Shown here piece after piece: positions 1-8,473 of a DNA stretch of 12,907 nt. The position numbers and the translations under genes were made by a program. Source of the DNA: an uncultured Muribaculaceae bacterium (GTDB lineage: Bacteria; Bacteroidota; Bacteroidia; Bacteroidales; Muribaculaceae); NCBI GenBank assembly GCA_910584185.1, contig CAJTYC010000071.1, positions 1 through 12,907 on the forward strand. The letters run 5' to 3'. Under the pieces are notes generated by a model. The model worked only from the letters and a program-made list of their open reading frames with translations. It was not told where the DNA came from and ran no database searches. Every line of letters begins with the position of its first letter. Position 1 is the first letter of the stretch.

Positions 1-26
1 ATCTGTGAATTTTACAATCTGTCAAC

Positions 27-43
27 CGCAAGTTGAACTTGCG
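27..43. promoter_or_regulatory. 17-nt palindrome/hairpin upstream of proS
   Basis: The sequence CGCAAGTTGAACTTGCG is a perfect palindrome around one central base, with 8-base arms. As RNA it would give a 7-bp stem with a TGA loop. It ends 29 bases before the proS start and is followed by an A/T-rich stretch without a clear T-run. It could be the terminator hairpin of a gene to the left of the window, a hairpin in the proS leader, or a protein-binding site. The sequence does not decide between these. Confidence 0.4.
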
Positions 44-72
44 AAACTTAAATAATTAAGACAACAATCGAA

Positions 73-1554
73 ATGGCAAAAGAACTTAAGAATTTTACAA
101 AAAGGGCTGACAATTATTCACAGTGGTACAATGAACTTGTAGTCAAGGCTGACCTCGCAGAGCAGAGTGCAGTGCGCGGTTGCATGGTGATTAAGCCATA
201 TGGATATGCCATATGGGAGAAGATGCAGCATCAGCTTGACAAGATGTTCAAGGAAACCGGACATCAGAATGCATATTTCCCCTTGTTGATTCCGAAGTCT
301 TTCCTCAGTCGCGAGGCCGACCATGTGGAGGGTTTCGCTAAGGAATGTGCTGTGGTGACTCATTATCGTCTTAAAAATGACCCCGATGGCAATGGCGTCG
401 TTGTAGACCCTGCCGCCAAGCTCGAGGAGGAGCTGATTATACGTCCTACCTCAGAGACTATCATATGGAACACTTATAAGAATTGGATTCATTCTTATCG
501 CGACCTTCCCATATTGGTGAACCAGTGGGCCAATGTGTTCCGTTGGGAGATGCGCACGCGCATGTTCTTGCGCACTGCCGAGTTCCTTTGGCAGGAGGGC
601 CATACGGCTCATGCCACCCGCGAGGAGGCTGAGGCTGAGGCTATAAAGATGCTTAACGTATATTCTGACTTCGCTCAGAATTATATGGCTGTGCCAGTCA
701 TCAAGGGCGTTAAGACTGCCAACGAACGTTTTGCCGGTGCTCTCGAGACATACACCATAGAGGCAATGATGCAAGATGGCAAGGCCCTGCAGAGTGGCAC
801 GTCGCATTTCCTCGGTCAGAATTTCGCCAAGGCTTTCGATGTCACTTTCATGAATAAGAATAATGAGCCTGAATATGTTTGGGCCACTTCATGGGGTGTT
901 TCAACTCGCCTTATGGGTGCTCTTATCATGTCACACTCTGATGATAACGGCCTCGTGCTTCCTCCGGCATTGGCTCCTATTCAGGTGGTTATTGTGCCCA
1001 TCTATAAGAATGAGGAGGGCCGCCAGGCTATCACCGAGAAGGTGCTTCCTATCGTTGACGAGTTCCGCAAACGTGGAATCAGCGTGAAGTATGATGATGC
1101 CGACAACCGTCGTCCAGGTTTCAAGTTTGCCGATTATGAGGTGAAGGGTGTTCCTATCCGCCTCGCCATTGGTCAGCGTGACCTCGAAGAGGGCACAGTT
1201 GAGGTGATGCGTCGCGACACCCTGGAGAAGGAGACTTATCCTATTGAGGGTATTGTGGAGCATGTGGTGGCTCAGCTTGACGACATGCAGTCTGCTTTGC
1301 TCAAACGTGCTCTCGCCAACCGTGAGGCTCGAACTATCGAGGTGAATACTTACGATGAGTTCAAGGAGAAGATAGAACAGGGTTATTTCATAATGGCTCA
1401 TTGGGATGGCACTCCCGAAACTGAAGAGCGAATCAAGGAGGAGACTAAGGCAACGATACGTTGCATACCGTTTGAGGGGGATAATACTCCGGGTGTATGT
1501 ATGGTCACCGGTAAGCCTTCGGCAAGACGTGTGCTCTTCGCTCGCTCCTATTGA
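73..1554 (+). CDS. proS: Prolyl-tRNA synthetase, archaeal/eukaryal type (ProS type 3)
   Basis: This cytoplasmic class II aminoacyl-tRNA synthetase joins proline to tRNA(Pro) using ATP. The 493 residues fit the short ProS type 3, which lacks the editing insertion of the E. coli enzyme. Visible landmarks are RPTSET at 124-129, the motif 2 strand-loop around FRWEMRTRMFLRTAEF (156-171), motif 3 at GVSTRLMGALI (275-285), an anticodon-binding domain from about 301, and a C-terminal domain ending in RRVLFARSY with the family's final Tyr. In type 3 enzymes the C-terminal domain can carry a four-Cys zinc site. Here only Cys464 and Cys476 are seen; the position of the first pair reads WDGTPET and has no Cys. 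The start at 73 begins MAKELKNFTKRADNYSQWYN, the usual N-terminus of the family. There is no Shine-Dalgarno, as is normal in Bacteroidetes. Confidence 0.97.
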   Translation: MAKELKNFTKRADNYSQWYNELVVKADLAEQSAVRGCMVIKPYGYAIWEKMQHQLDKMFKETGHQNAYFPLLIPKSFLSREADHVEGFAKECAVVTHYRLKNDPDGNGVVVDPAAKLEEELIIRPTSETIIWNTYKNWIHSYRDLPILVNQWANVFRWEMRTRMFLRTAEFLWQEGHTAHATREEAEAEAIKMLNVYSDFAQNYMAVPVIKGVKTANERFAGALETYTIEAMMQDGKALQSGTSHFLGQNFAKAFDVTFMNKNNEPEYVWATSWGVSTRLMGALIMSHSDDNGLVLPPALAPIQVVIVPIYKNEEGRQAITEKVLPIVDEFRKRGISVKYDDADNRRPGFKFADYEVKGVPIRLAIGQRDLEEGTVEVMRRDTLEKETYPIEGIVEHVVAQLDDMQSALLKRALANREARTIEVNTYDEFKEKIEQGYFIMAHWDGTPETEERIKEETKATIRCIPFEGDNTPGVCMVTGKPSARRVLFARSY

Positions 1555-1565
1555 TTGAATCAGGC

Positions 1566-1606
1566 ATCACATCGGTCTTACCGCTTTGCGAAGAGACCGA
1601 TGTGAT
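1566..1606 (+). terminator. Hairpin terminator downstream of proS
   Basis: A perfect 13-bp inverted repeat (arms 1566-1578 and 1594-1606) starts 12 bases after the proS stop. The loop contains a small nested CGC-TTT-GCG hairpin (1582-1590). It is followed by AAATATCTT rather than a T-run. Position and stem quality fit transcription termination or 3'-end protection of the proS mRNA; the missing U-tract makes strict intrinsic termination uncertain. Confidence 0.6.
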
Positions 1607-1683
1607 AAATATCTTGACTTCTACGTCAGTAGGTGTATAAATACAGACTTGAGACCGGAAGTTCATAAATATAAACTCGAATA

Positions 1684-3876
1684 ATGAATATTCACAATAA
1701 TATATTATATGGCCTGCTCACGGCCGGATGTGTATCGCTCAGCTCATCGATGCCGGCGGTTGGTGCTCTGACTGCTGACGACTATTGCAGCCCCACGCTT
1801 TCGGCACCTGCGGCTGTCAAGGAGATGCGTCCGCTGGCCGACGGGGAGTCGTTTGCGGCTCTCTCTGAGAATGGCCGAGCTATCGATGTTTTCAGTTACC
1901 GCACCGGTGCGAAGACCGGCACTTTATTCTCGCTCGACGCTATTAAGGGAGACCTTAAGATAGACAGCTTCGATGGTTATGAGATAAGTGCAAACGGCAA
2001 GAAGATATTATTGTGGAATAATTCGAAGAAGATATATCGTTATTCCTTCACTGCCGACTATTATGTGTATGACATATTGCGCTCCACTCTCGCAAGGGTT
2101 TCTGAAAACGGCCCTATGCGTGGTGCCACGATTAGTCATGACGGCAGGATGGTGGCTTATCAACGTGACAATAACCTCTATATATCAAATATTGACTATA
2201 AGTCTGACAAACAGGTCACTGAAGATGGAAGACCAAATGAGATAATTTATGGCACGCCTGATTGGTCGTATGAAGAAGAATTCGGGGTATTGAATACGAT
2301 GCGCTGGAGCGCTGACGATTCTGTGCTCGCGTTTATGCGTTTTGACGAGTCTCAGGTTCCGGTATATTCGTTTGACGAGTATGGGTATTATAAGGGTGAT
2401 GACAGTGAACCCCCTCTCTATCCGGAGAGTTTCTCATATAAATATCCTTTAGCGGGTTATCCCAACTCTAAGGTAAAGGTGCTCGCTTACAATGTGGACA
2501 ACCGCACCACCAAGGAGATGAACTTGCCCATTGGCACAGAATACGTGCCGAGTCTCGAGTTCGACGGAGAGGGGAAGAATCTCATGGCCATGATTTTGAA
2601 TCGTGAGCAAAATCATCTCGACATATATAAGGTGAATCCGGCTTCGACCGTCGCGCATAAGATACTTACTGAGACAAGCGATGCATGGCTCACTCCGGAG
2701 ACTTATCAAATGGTGAAATATTACGGCACTTCTTTCGTGATTGCGAGTGAGCGTTCGGGTTATCGCCATTTGTATGAGTATAATTATGAGGGTAATCTTC
2801 TCCGCACTCTGACTACGGGAGATTGGAATGTCACCGATTATTATGGTAAGGATGAGAAAACCGGTGTGCATTACTTGCAGACCACGAAGAGGGGAGCGAT
2901 AAATAGAAACGTGGCCTCGGTCGATAGGAGCGGTAAAGTGACACTCCTCAATAATGAGGATGGCACAGAGTCTGCGTCGTTCAGCAGCAATTTCCACTTT
3001 TATGTGAGAAAGTACAGTTCGGCAGTTATCCCTCCGCAATATACGATATGTGACAATAAGGGTAAGTGTCTTAAGGATCTTGAACTCAATGCGGAGTATG
3101 CTGCAAAATATGCTTCAGCACCTCGCATGGAGTTTATGACTGTGCCAAATGATGCAGGCGAGGACATGAATGCCTATATCATATTGCCAGCAGATTTTGA
3201 TGCTTCTCGCAAGTATCCGCTTCTTATGTATCAGTATAATGGCCCTGACTCACAGCTTGTGCTCAATGCGTGGAAGATGGATGGCCTTTATTACATCGCT
3301 TCTCAGGGATACGTGGTGGCGGCCGTGGATGGCCGAGGCACCGGCAACCGTTCGCGCAAGTGGGCAAATGCGGTGTATAAGCGTCTTGGCCAACTTGAGA
3401 CAGTAGACCAGATAGCAGGTGCTAAAGCAATTGCTTCGCGTCCATATATCGATGCCTCGAGAGTGGCATGTTTCGGCTGGAGCTACGGTGGATATATGAC
3501 GCTTATGGAACTCAGCGCGGCCGACAACCCATTTAAAGCAGGTGTAGCGATGGCTGCTGTGACCGACTGGAGATTTTACGATTCTATATACACGGAGAGG
3601 TTCATGCTTACTCCGCAACAGAATCAATCGGGCTATGAAGAGGCCTCGACGCTCAATAAGATTCATGATATGAATTCCCGGCTGCTCATAATGTCCGGCA
3701 CAAGCGACGACAATGTGCATTTCTACAATACACTGCGCTACACTTCCAAATTGAACTACGAGGGAAAAATATTCGACATGTTTGTAATGTCGGGTTTCGA
3801 ACACAGTCTGCGAATGACAAATGCGAGAACTCAGCTCTATCGTAAGGTGCTCGATTTTCTCAACAAGAACTTATAA
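1684..3876 (+). CDS. Dipeptidyl peptidase IV, secreted S9B serine peptidase
   Basis: It releases X-Pro and X-Ala dipeptides from peptide N-termini, probably in the periplasm or on the surface. The 730 residues show a hydrophobic N-terminus (about 7-28, possible signal peptidase site after VGA28), a beta-propeller to about residue 500, and a C-terminal alpha/beta-hydrolase. The propeller holds DWSYEEEFG with Glu197-199, matching the double-Glu that anchors the substrate amino group in DPP-IV. The catalytic triad is Ser600 (GWSYGGY), Asp675 (GTSDDNVHF) and His707 (GFEHS), with spacing almost equal to that in human DPP4. An in-frame TAA at 1672 rules out a longer N-terminus. The n-region has no Lys or Arg, which is odd for a signal peptide; TAGC16 resembles a lipobox only poorly. 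It leads the cluster with the membrane gene (15-base gap) and miaA. No clear TAnnTTTG box is seen upstream. Confidence 0.94.
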   Translation: MNIHNNILYGLLTAGCVSLSSSMPAVGALTADDYCSPTLSAPAAVKEMRPLADGESFAALSENGRAIDVFSYRTGAKTGTLFSLDAIKGDLKIDSFDGYEISANGKKILLWNNSKKIYRYSFTADYYVYDILRSTLARVSENGPMRGATISHDGRMVAYQRDNNLYISNIDYKSDKQVTEDGRPNEIIYGTPDWSYEEEFGVLNTMRWSADDSVLAFMRFDESQVPVYSFDEYGYYKGDDSEPPLYPESFSYKYPLAGYPNSKVKVLAYNVDNRTTKEMNLPIGTEYVPSLEFDGEGKNLMAMILNREQNHLDIYKVNPASTVAHKILTETSDAWLTPETYQMVKYYGTSFVIASERSGYRHLYEYNYEGNLLRTLTTGDWNVTDYYGKDEKTGVHYLQTTKRGAINRNVASVDRSGKVTLLNNEDGTESASFSSNFHFYVRKYSSAVIPPQYTICDNKGKCLKDLELNAEYAAKYASAPRMEFMTVPNDAGEDMNAYIILPADFDASRKYPLLMYQYNGPDSQLVLNAWKMDGLYYIASQGYVVAAVDGRGTGNRSRKWANAVYKRLGQLETVDQIAGAKAIASRPYIDASRVACFGWSYGGYMTLMELSAADNPFKAGVAMAAVTDWRFYDSIYTERFMLTPQQNQSGYEEASTLNKIHDMNSRLLIMSGTSDDNVHFYNTLRYTSKLNYEGKIFDMFVMSGFEHSLRMTNARTQLYRKVLDFLNKNL

Positions 3877-3891
3877 TCACTACTATCAGCC

Positions 3892-5268
3892 ATGCAAGAT
3901 CTTAATAAGGTAAACGCCACACAGCTCTTCTACTTCTGGAAGAATTTTTCGATTGGCTTACTGGTCATGATAGTCACTCTTGTGCTGTCTAAGATTTTGC
4001 CTTTCTATTTTTCGCCTATTGTCGGTCTGGTAGCAGCTGCGTTTCTCTATACTCTTCTCTACAACAATCGTGTCTCCATTCTCTCCACGTGCATGGTTGT
4101 GCCTTACTCTATCTTCTATTGCGTAATCGTATATTCATTCGTATCGATAATATTGAATGTGGTCGATATATGGAATATTATATCGATTCCTAAGGAGTTA
4201 TCTTTCTTCAATTATCCTTACATACCGGCACTTATACTCGACCCCGTATGTCTTTTTACGTTGCTGGTGTTTTATCTCAGGCGCAACAGGCTTACGATTT
4301 GTATAGACTGTAAGGTGTCGAAGGGATTGTCGATGGAGCGTGGTAAACTTGGTGAGATTATCAGCGCTGAGTCGAGGCTCCAGCTCGTCAATATGATTTG
4401 GCTTTTCGCCGTGCTGAGTGTAATAATGTGGGTTTATTATTTAATTTGGTATTACCAGAATGCAATCGTAAATGGTAAGGATTGGTATGTTTTTGTATGG
4501 CTTAATGTGATTGCGATTATTCTCGATGAGATATATTTTGCAGCGCGTTACTATAATATATACCTTGACCTTAAAGACAGCGGTGAGATAATCACGGAAG
4601 AGGAACTCAACGATATGACCACTAAGACGTATATCCGTTATTACGTGATATGCGGCAATAATATATTTCTTAATAACCATGAGGCGGACCCTTTTGTTGA
4701 AAACCGCTTCGTTATCGATACGCCGTTCGTCACCAAGCGTAATGTGAATGGTATGACCACTGCTGAGGTGTTGGGTATTATACAGCGCATGTGTGGCATC
4801 AAATCAGGAAGTCTAAAGTTTTTCTTCGGTAGAAAAATGGAACTCTCCAAACACCGAGTGCTCAGATATTTCTATTATCTCGATGGAGATGTGGATAATT
4901 ATCCGGATATGAATGTGAATGGTGAATGGGTAAACTTTGAAGAAGTCAAGATTGTGTATAATGAGATGCCTCAGCTCATGGCTCGCCCTTTGCTGATTGA
5001 CTTGTCGCGACTTATCACAATTGTATTGACACAAAAACTTTTCGATAGCCGTGGTTATAGGAAGTTAAAACTCAAGAGTTACCAGCCTACCATATCGCTT
5101 ACGGAGGTGCGCGACGGCGATTATGATTTCCAGGATGATAAGTGGATAAGAATATCTATGTATAATTCTGACACTCGTGGCTTCCAATGGCGCAAGTGGT
5201 TTAATAAGTTATCCATGATGACCGGAAGCAAGTCTGGTTCGAAAAAACGGAAGCGAGGCGGATGTTAA
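3892..5268 (+). CDS. Six-helix membrane protein of unknown function
   Basis: I do not recognise this 458-residue protein. Hydrophobic segments lie near 20-36, 43-57, 65-90, 110-128, 167-187 and 197-215, so an inner-membrane protein with about six helices is likely. The remaining half (about 230-458) looks soluble. It has features suggesting a folded domain: GNNIFLNNHEADPF (255-268), a helix MTTAEVLGIIQRM (288-300), a basic stretch FFGRKMELSKHRVLRYFYYLDGD (311-333), and a strongly basic tail KKRKRGGC. No catalytic motif, P-loop, zinc site or signalling domain is apparent. It begins 15 bases after the peptidase gene, and its stop lies inside the miaA start (7-base overlap), so translation with miaA is probably coupled. 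Base composition and codon use look like those of its neighbours, which argues against recent transfer. Confidence 0.85.
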   Translation: MQDLNKVNATQLFYFWKNFSIGLLVMIVTLVLSKILPFYFSPIVGLVAAAFLYTLLYNNRVSILSTCMVVPYSIFYCVIVYSFVSIILNVVDIWNIISIPKELSFFNYPYIPALILDPVCLFTLLVFYLRRNRLTICIDCKVSKGLSMERGKLGEIISAESRLQLVNMIWLFAVLSVIMWVYYLIWYYQNAIVNGKDWYVFVWLNVIAIILDEIYFAARYYNIYLDLKDSGEIITEEELNDMTTKTYIRYYVICGNNIFLNNHEADPFVENRFVIDTPFVTKRNVNGMTTAEVLGIIQRMCGIKSGSLKFFFGRKMELSKHRVLRYFYYLDGDVDNYPDMNVNGEWVNFEEVKIVYNEMPQLMARPLLIDLSRLITIVLTQKLFDSRGYRKLKLKSYQPTISLTEVRDGDYDFQDDKWIRISMYNSDTRGFQWRKWFNKLSMMTGSKSGSKKRKRGGC

Positions 5269-6176
5269 ATCAATCTGTAACTATAGTAGGCCCAACGGCC
5301 TCCGGCAAAACCCATAGGGCTGTCTGCATAGCTAAGGCAATCGGTGGCCAAATCATATCTGCTGATTCAAGACAGGTTTATAGGGGTATGGATTTGGGCA
5401 CAGGCAAGGATTTGGAGGAATATGAGGATGTTCCTTTCCATTTGATTGATGTGGCTGATGCCGGTGATAAGTATAACCTGCACCGTTATCTGCAAGATTT
5501 CCACAAGGTATATGATGGGCTTGTGAAGGCCGGGGTCATGCCGGTGATATGCGGAGGAAGTGGTATGTATGTGGAGAACGCTATCAATGGTGTTCGTCTT
5601 CCGGAGGTGCCCGAGAACAATGAATTGAGAGCAGAATTGCAAGATAAGACTCTCGAAGAGTTGACGGCAATACTTGCCGACATGAAGACACTGCATAACA
5701 CTACCGACGTGGACACGTGTAAACGCGCCATAAGAGCTATTGAGATACAGAAATATTATCTATGTAATCCGGAAGTTGCCTCAAGCTCTGACAAGAATAT
5801 TTGTAAACCGCTAAATTCGCTTGTAATTGGCGTAGATATACCGCGTGATGTGCGCCGCAGCAGAATCACATCGCGTCTTGATGCTCGTCTTAAAAGTGGC
5901 CTGGTAGATGAAGTGAGATCATTGATTAGAGGTGGTGTGAGTCCTGAAAATCTGATATATTATGGCCTTGAATATAAATATGTCACATTGCATGTGCTTG
6001 GACAATTGACCTACGATGAGATGTTCAAGCAGCTTGAGACAGCCATACATCAGTTTGCCAAGCGTCAGATGACATGGTTCAGAGGAATGGAAAAGCGCGG
6101 CACTAAAATCACTTGGTTGCCATATGACCTGCCCGACGACGATTTCACCCAGCGAGTGTTAGCTCTTCTGCAATAG
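5262..6176 (+). CDS. miaA: tRNA dimethylallyltransferase (MiaA)
   Basis: MiaA transfers a dimethylallyl group to N6 of adenosine 37 in tRNAs that read codons starting with U, the first step of i6A/ms2i6A formation. The 304 residues show the P-loop GPTASGKT (10-17), the conserved SADSRQVYRGMDLGTGKD with Asp35, GGSGMYVENAINGV, KRAIRAIEIQ, and the C-terminal QFAKRQMTWFRG with its conserved Arg. Where many MiaA proteins have a GYRQ-like motif, this one reads YYGLEYKYVT. Together with the GTGKDLEEY stretch this suggests the second of the two MiaA types I recall in Bacteroidetes; that subtype call is from memory. The ATG overlaps the stop of the upstream membrane gene by 7 bases. The gene ends convergently with dnaG, 55 bases away. 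Confidence 0.95.
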   Translation: MLNQSVTIVGPTASGKTHRAVCIAKAIGGQIISADSRQVYRGMDLGTGKDLEEYEDVPFHLIDVADAGDKYNLHRYLQDFHKVYDGLVKAGVMPVICGGSGMYVENAINGVRLPEVPENNELRAELQDKTLEELTAILADMKTLHNTTDVDTCKRAIRAIEIQKYYLCNPEVASSSDKNICKPLNSLVIGVDIPRDVRRSRITSRLDARLKSGLVDEVRSLIRGGVSPENLIYYGLEYKYVTLHVLGQLTYDEMFKQLETAIHQFAKRQMTWFRGMEKRGTKITWLPYDLPDDDFTQRVLALLQ

Positions 6177-6189
6177 CAGCAGATTACTT

Positions 6190-6232
6190 AGGCCCCCTCC
6201 ACAGCGGCCGCAATTTTTGTGAGAAGGTGCCT
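6190..6232. terminator. Bidirectional terminator between miaA and dnaG
   Basis: An imperfect inverted repeat (arms about 6190-6203 and 6218-6232; 12 pairs with two mismatches and one bulged base) fills the gap between the convergent genes. Its loop contains the palindrome GCGGCCGC (6204-6211) followed by TTTTT (6214-6218). A hairpin shared by two converging transcripts is the likeliest role. The stem is weaker than the two other hairpins in the window. Confidence 0.4.
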
Positions 6233-8448
6233 TATTTGAACACAATGCGTTCGCCGATATATTTTGACATCTCTTTTCGCATGTTCATAAGCGAATTGAG
6301 TTCAGCTTGGATTTTAGTCTGCTGCTCAATGTCTCCGGTGCGGCTTGCTTCGCGAAATTTGTCGAAGAGCGAATTGATATGCTGGTTTATCAGCTCGTTC
6401 TTCCATTCGTCCAATGCCCTTACGAGCAATATGCTCAGACGGTCTTCCTCAAGCTCTGTAGTGCCATCCTTGAGATAAATGTTGCTCAGATGATGTTTCT
6501 CCATCATCAGCTCCATGGCAAGCCTCCTTATATCCTCCTCTTCATGACTTCCGAGTATCCTGCATGGATAATCCTTACAGATATCCTTAATTGCAGCCTC
6601 CTTATCAGCAGTGATGGCTTTTTCGAGTTTTTGCTCCTCTCTTCTTATCTCGTCTATCGACAATGCTTGCTGGCTGATTTTGTCATAGCCCTCTTTGCGC
6701 ATCGCCGACAATCTTTCTTCAAGTTCGAGGGTGCGTTGTTGCGAATAGGTTTCGAAGCCGCTGCGCATTTCACGAAGCAGATTGAACATACGCATGAATA
6801 AGCCGACCGAGAACTGCATCTTCGAATCCCGCAGTTCCTCCTCCACAAAACGCAGCACATCCAATGTCACTATATATGGTTTCCCGGAATCATCAATGTT
6901 TGATGTATCCTCATAAGAACAAAATTTCATGAAAGCATATCTAACGCAATATTTAATTACTGCCTTCTCAAGTGGATACATTGGCGATAGAGGCTCTCTT
7001 TGCGGGGATTGCCGTTCCGGGGTTCTGATATTACTTGATGCGGCAGCTACTGCGGCTGCACTTTGAACTGGTTGTTGCTGGTTTTGAGTGTAGTTTGTTA
7101 CTTGTTCCGGCTGATTTTTACGGAGTCTTTCCTGCTTGAGTTTCTGCACTATATGCGCTCTTGCCTGCGCCACAGATTTTGCGATGCTTTCTTCGGGGAT
7201 GTTAAGAATCATGCTGCATTCCTGCACATATACATCCCTGGCCACGTTATCGGGGATATGTGCTATCGAAGTCACAACGCTATTGATTGCATCTATGCGG
7301 TGCTGAGGATCATTCTTGAGCGTGTCGAGCATGACTTGCGCCTTGAAGCGGATTATGTCAGTCTCATGCTCTTCTACATATTTGCGAAACTCTTCAGGTG
7401 TATGCTTTCTTGCAAATGAGTCAGGGTCATCACCATCAGGGAGCAGGAGCACTTTTACCTTAAGGTTATGGCTCACCAGCATGTCAATGCCTCGAAGCGA
7501 GGCTTTGATTCCTGCCGCGTCACCGTCGTATATTAGTGTGATGTTGTCAGTGAAACGATGTATCATCGCAATCTGGCCATCTGTAAGTGCGGTGCCTGAT
7601 GACGCGACCACATTCTTCATGCCACTTTGCCACATGCCGATCACATCCATGTAGCCTTCCACAAGAAAGCATTTACGCTCGCTGACTATTGCAGACTTCG
7701 CTTGATGTATGCCGTAGAGTTCGTTGCTTTTCTTGTAAAGTTCGGATTCGGGTGAGTTTATATACTTGGCAAGCCCCCCTTTGAGATCTCGTCCACCGAA
7801 TGCTATGACTTTTCCGGCTGTGTTTAGAATCGGGAATATAACCCGCCCCCTGAAGCGGTCATAGTCGCGGCCCTGTTGAGATGTGCCGATAAGCCCAAGT
7901 TTCTTGAACACGTTGATGTCGAATCCCGCCTTGCGCGCAGCATCAACAAGAGCAAAGCCTTTATCGAGCGCATAGCCGAGGTGAAATGCCTTAATGGCAG
8001 CATCAGTCACTCCACGCTGGGTCAGGTACGTCAATCCGACATCCCGGCCCTCCTCTGTATCGATAAGGTCCTTTTCCATGTGTTGCATGGCCCATTCGTT
8101 GGCCACGAACATGGATTCTCTCTCTGATTGTCTCGCTCGCTCCTCATCGCTGAGTTCGCGCTCCACTACCTCAATGCCATATTTCTTGGCGAGATGAAGC
8201 AAGGCCTCATGATAATTGAGGCCTTCCTTCTCCATAATGAAGTTGACCGGCGACCCACCTTTCTTGCATGAAAAGCAATAGCAGAAGTTGCGTTGCTTAT
8301 TTACAGAAAAAGATGGTGTGCGCTCATTATGAAAAGGACATAGGCCCATGTAGTTTGCACCGCGACGGGTGAGATGCACATAGTCACCAACCACCTCCAC
8401 GATGTCTGCCACATCCTTAATGCGCTGCACTGTTGCCGGATCTATCAT
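6232..8448 (-). CDS. dnaG: DNA primase (DnaG)
   Basis: DnaG makes the RNA primers for replication and works with the DnaB helicase at the fork. The 738 residues contain an N-terminal CHC2 zinc ribbon (Cys37, His40, Cys58, Cys61), the catalytic core with a TOPRIM fold (Glu264 in LVEGYMDV, Asp308 and Asp310 in YDGDAAG, and the acidic LPDGDDPDSF shortly after), a Gln/Ala/Pro-rich linker near 445-490, and a largely helical C-terminal region with charged, coiled-coil-like stretches (about 565-620). The last region is where the helicase-binding domain sits, but it is not easily recognised here. The protein is clearly longer than the 581-residue E. coli enzyme because of the linker and the C-terminal extension. 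The start MIDPATVQRIKDVADIVEVV is the normal family N-terminus. It follows dapA by 25 bases and is probably cotranscribed with it. Confidence 0.97.
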   Translation of the reverse strand: MIDPATVQRIKDVADIVEVVGDYVHLTRRGANYMGLCPFHNERTPSFSVNKQRNFCYCFSCKKGGSPVNFIMEKEGLNYHEALLHLAKKYGIEVVERELSDEERARQSERESMFVANEWAMQHMEKDLIDTEEGRDVGLTYLTQRGVTDAAIKAFHLGYALDKGFALVDAARKAGFDINVFKKLGLIGTSQQGRDYDRFRGRVIFPILNTAGKVIAFGGRDLKGGLAKYINSPESELYKKSNELYGIHQAKSAIVSERKCFLVEGYMDVIGMWQSGMKNVVASSGTALTDGQIAMIHRFTDNITLIYDGDAAGIKASLRGIDMLVSHNLKVKVLLLPDGDDPDSFARKHTPEEFRKYVEEHETDIIRFKAQVMLDTLKNDPQHRIDAINSVVTSIAHIPDNVARDVYVQECSMILNIPEESIAKSVAQARAHIVQKLKQERLRKNQPEQVTNYTQNQQQPVQSAAAVAAASSNIRTPERQSPQREPLSPMYPLEKAVIKYCVRYAFMKFCSYEDTSNIDDSGKPYIVTLDVLRFVEEELRDSKMQFSVGLFMRMFNLLREMRSGFETYSQQRTLELEERLSAMRKEGYDKISQQALSIDEIRREEQKLEKAITADKEAAIKDICKDYPCRILGSHEEEDIRRLAMELMMEKHHLSNIYLKDGTTELEEDRLSILLVRALDEWKNELINQHINSLFDKFREASRTGDIEQQTKIQAELNSLMNMRKEMSKYIGERIVFK

Positions 8449-8473
8449 GTCTTTAAGTTAGTAATGTTGATAT

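Noticed and set aside
1607..1683. Promoter for the DPP-IV cluster between the proS hairpin and base 1684
   Set aside because: The region is A/T-rich and a promoter is expected, but no TAnnTTTG or well-placed TTTG can be found, so none is called.
1711..1734. Lipoprotein signal in the DPP-IV N-terminus (TAGC16)
   Set aside because: Thr at -3 and the missing basic n-region make a poor lipobox; a signal peptidase I site after Ala28 is as likely, so lipidation is not claimed.
2449..3039. 196-codon open frame on the - strand within the DPP-IV gene
   Set aside because: It is antisense to a well-supported propeller domain and shows no family features; a shadow of the real gene.
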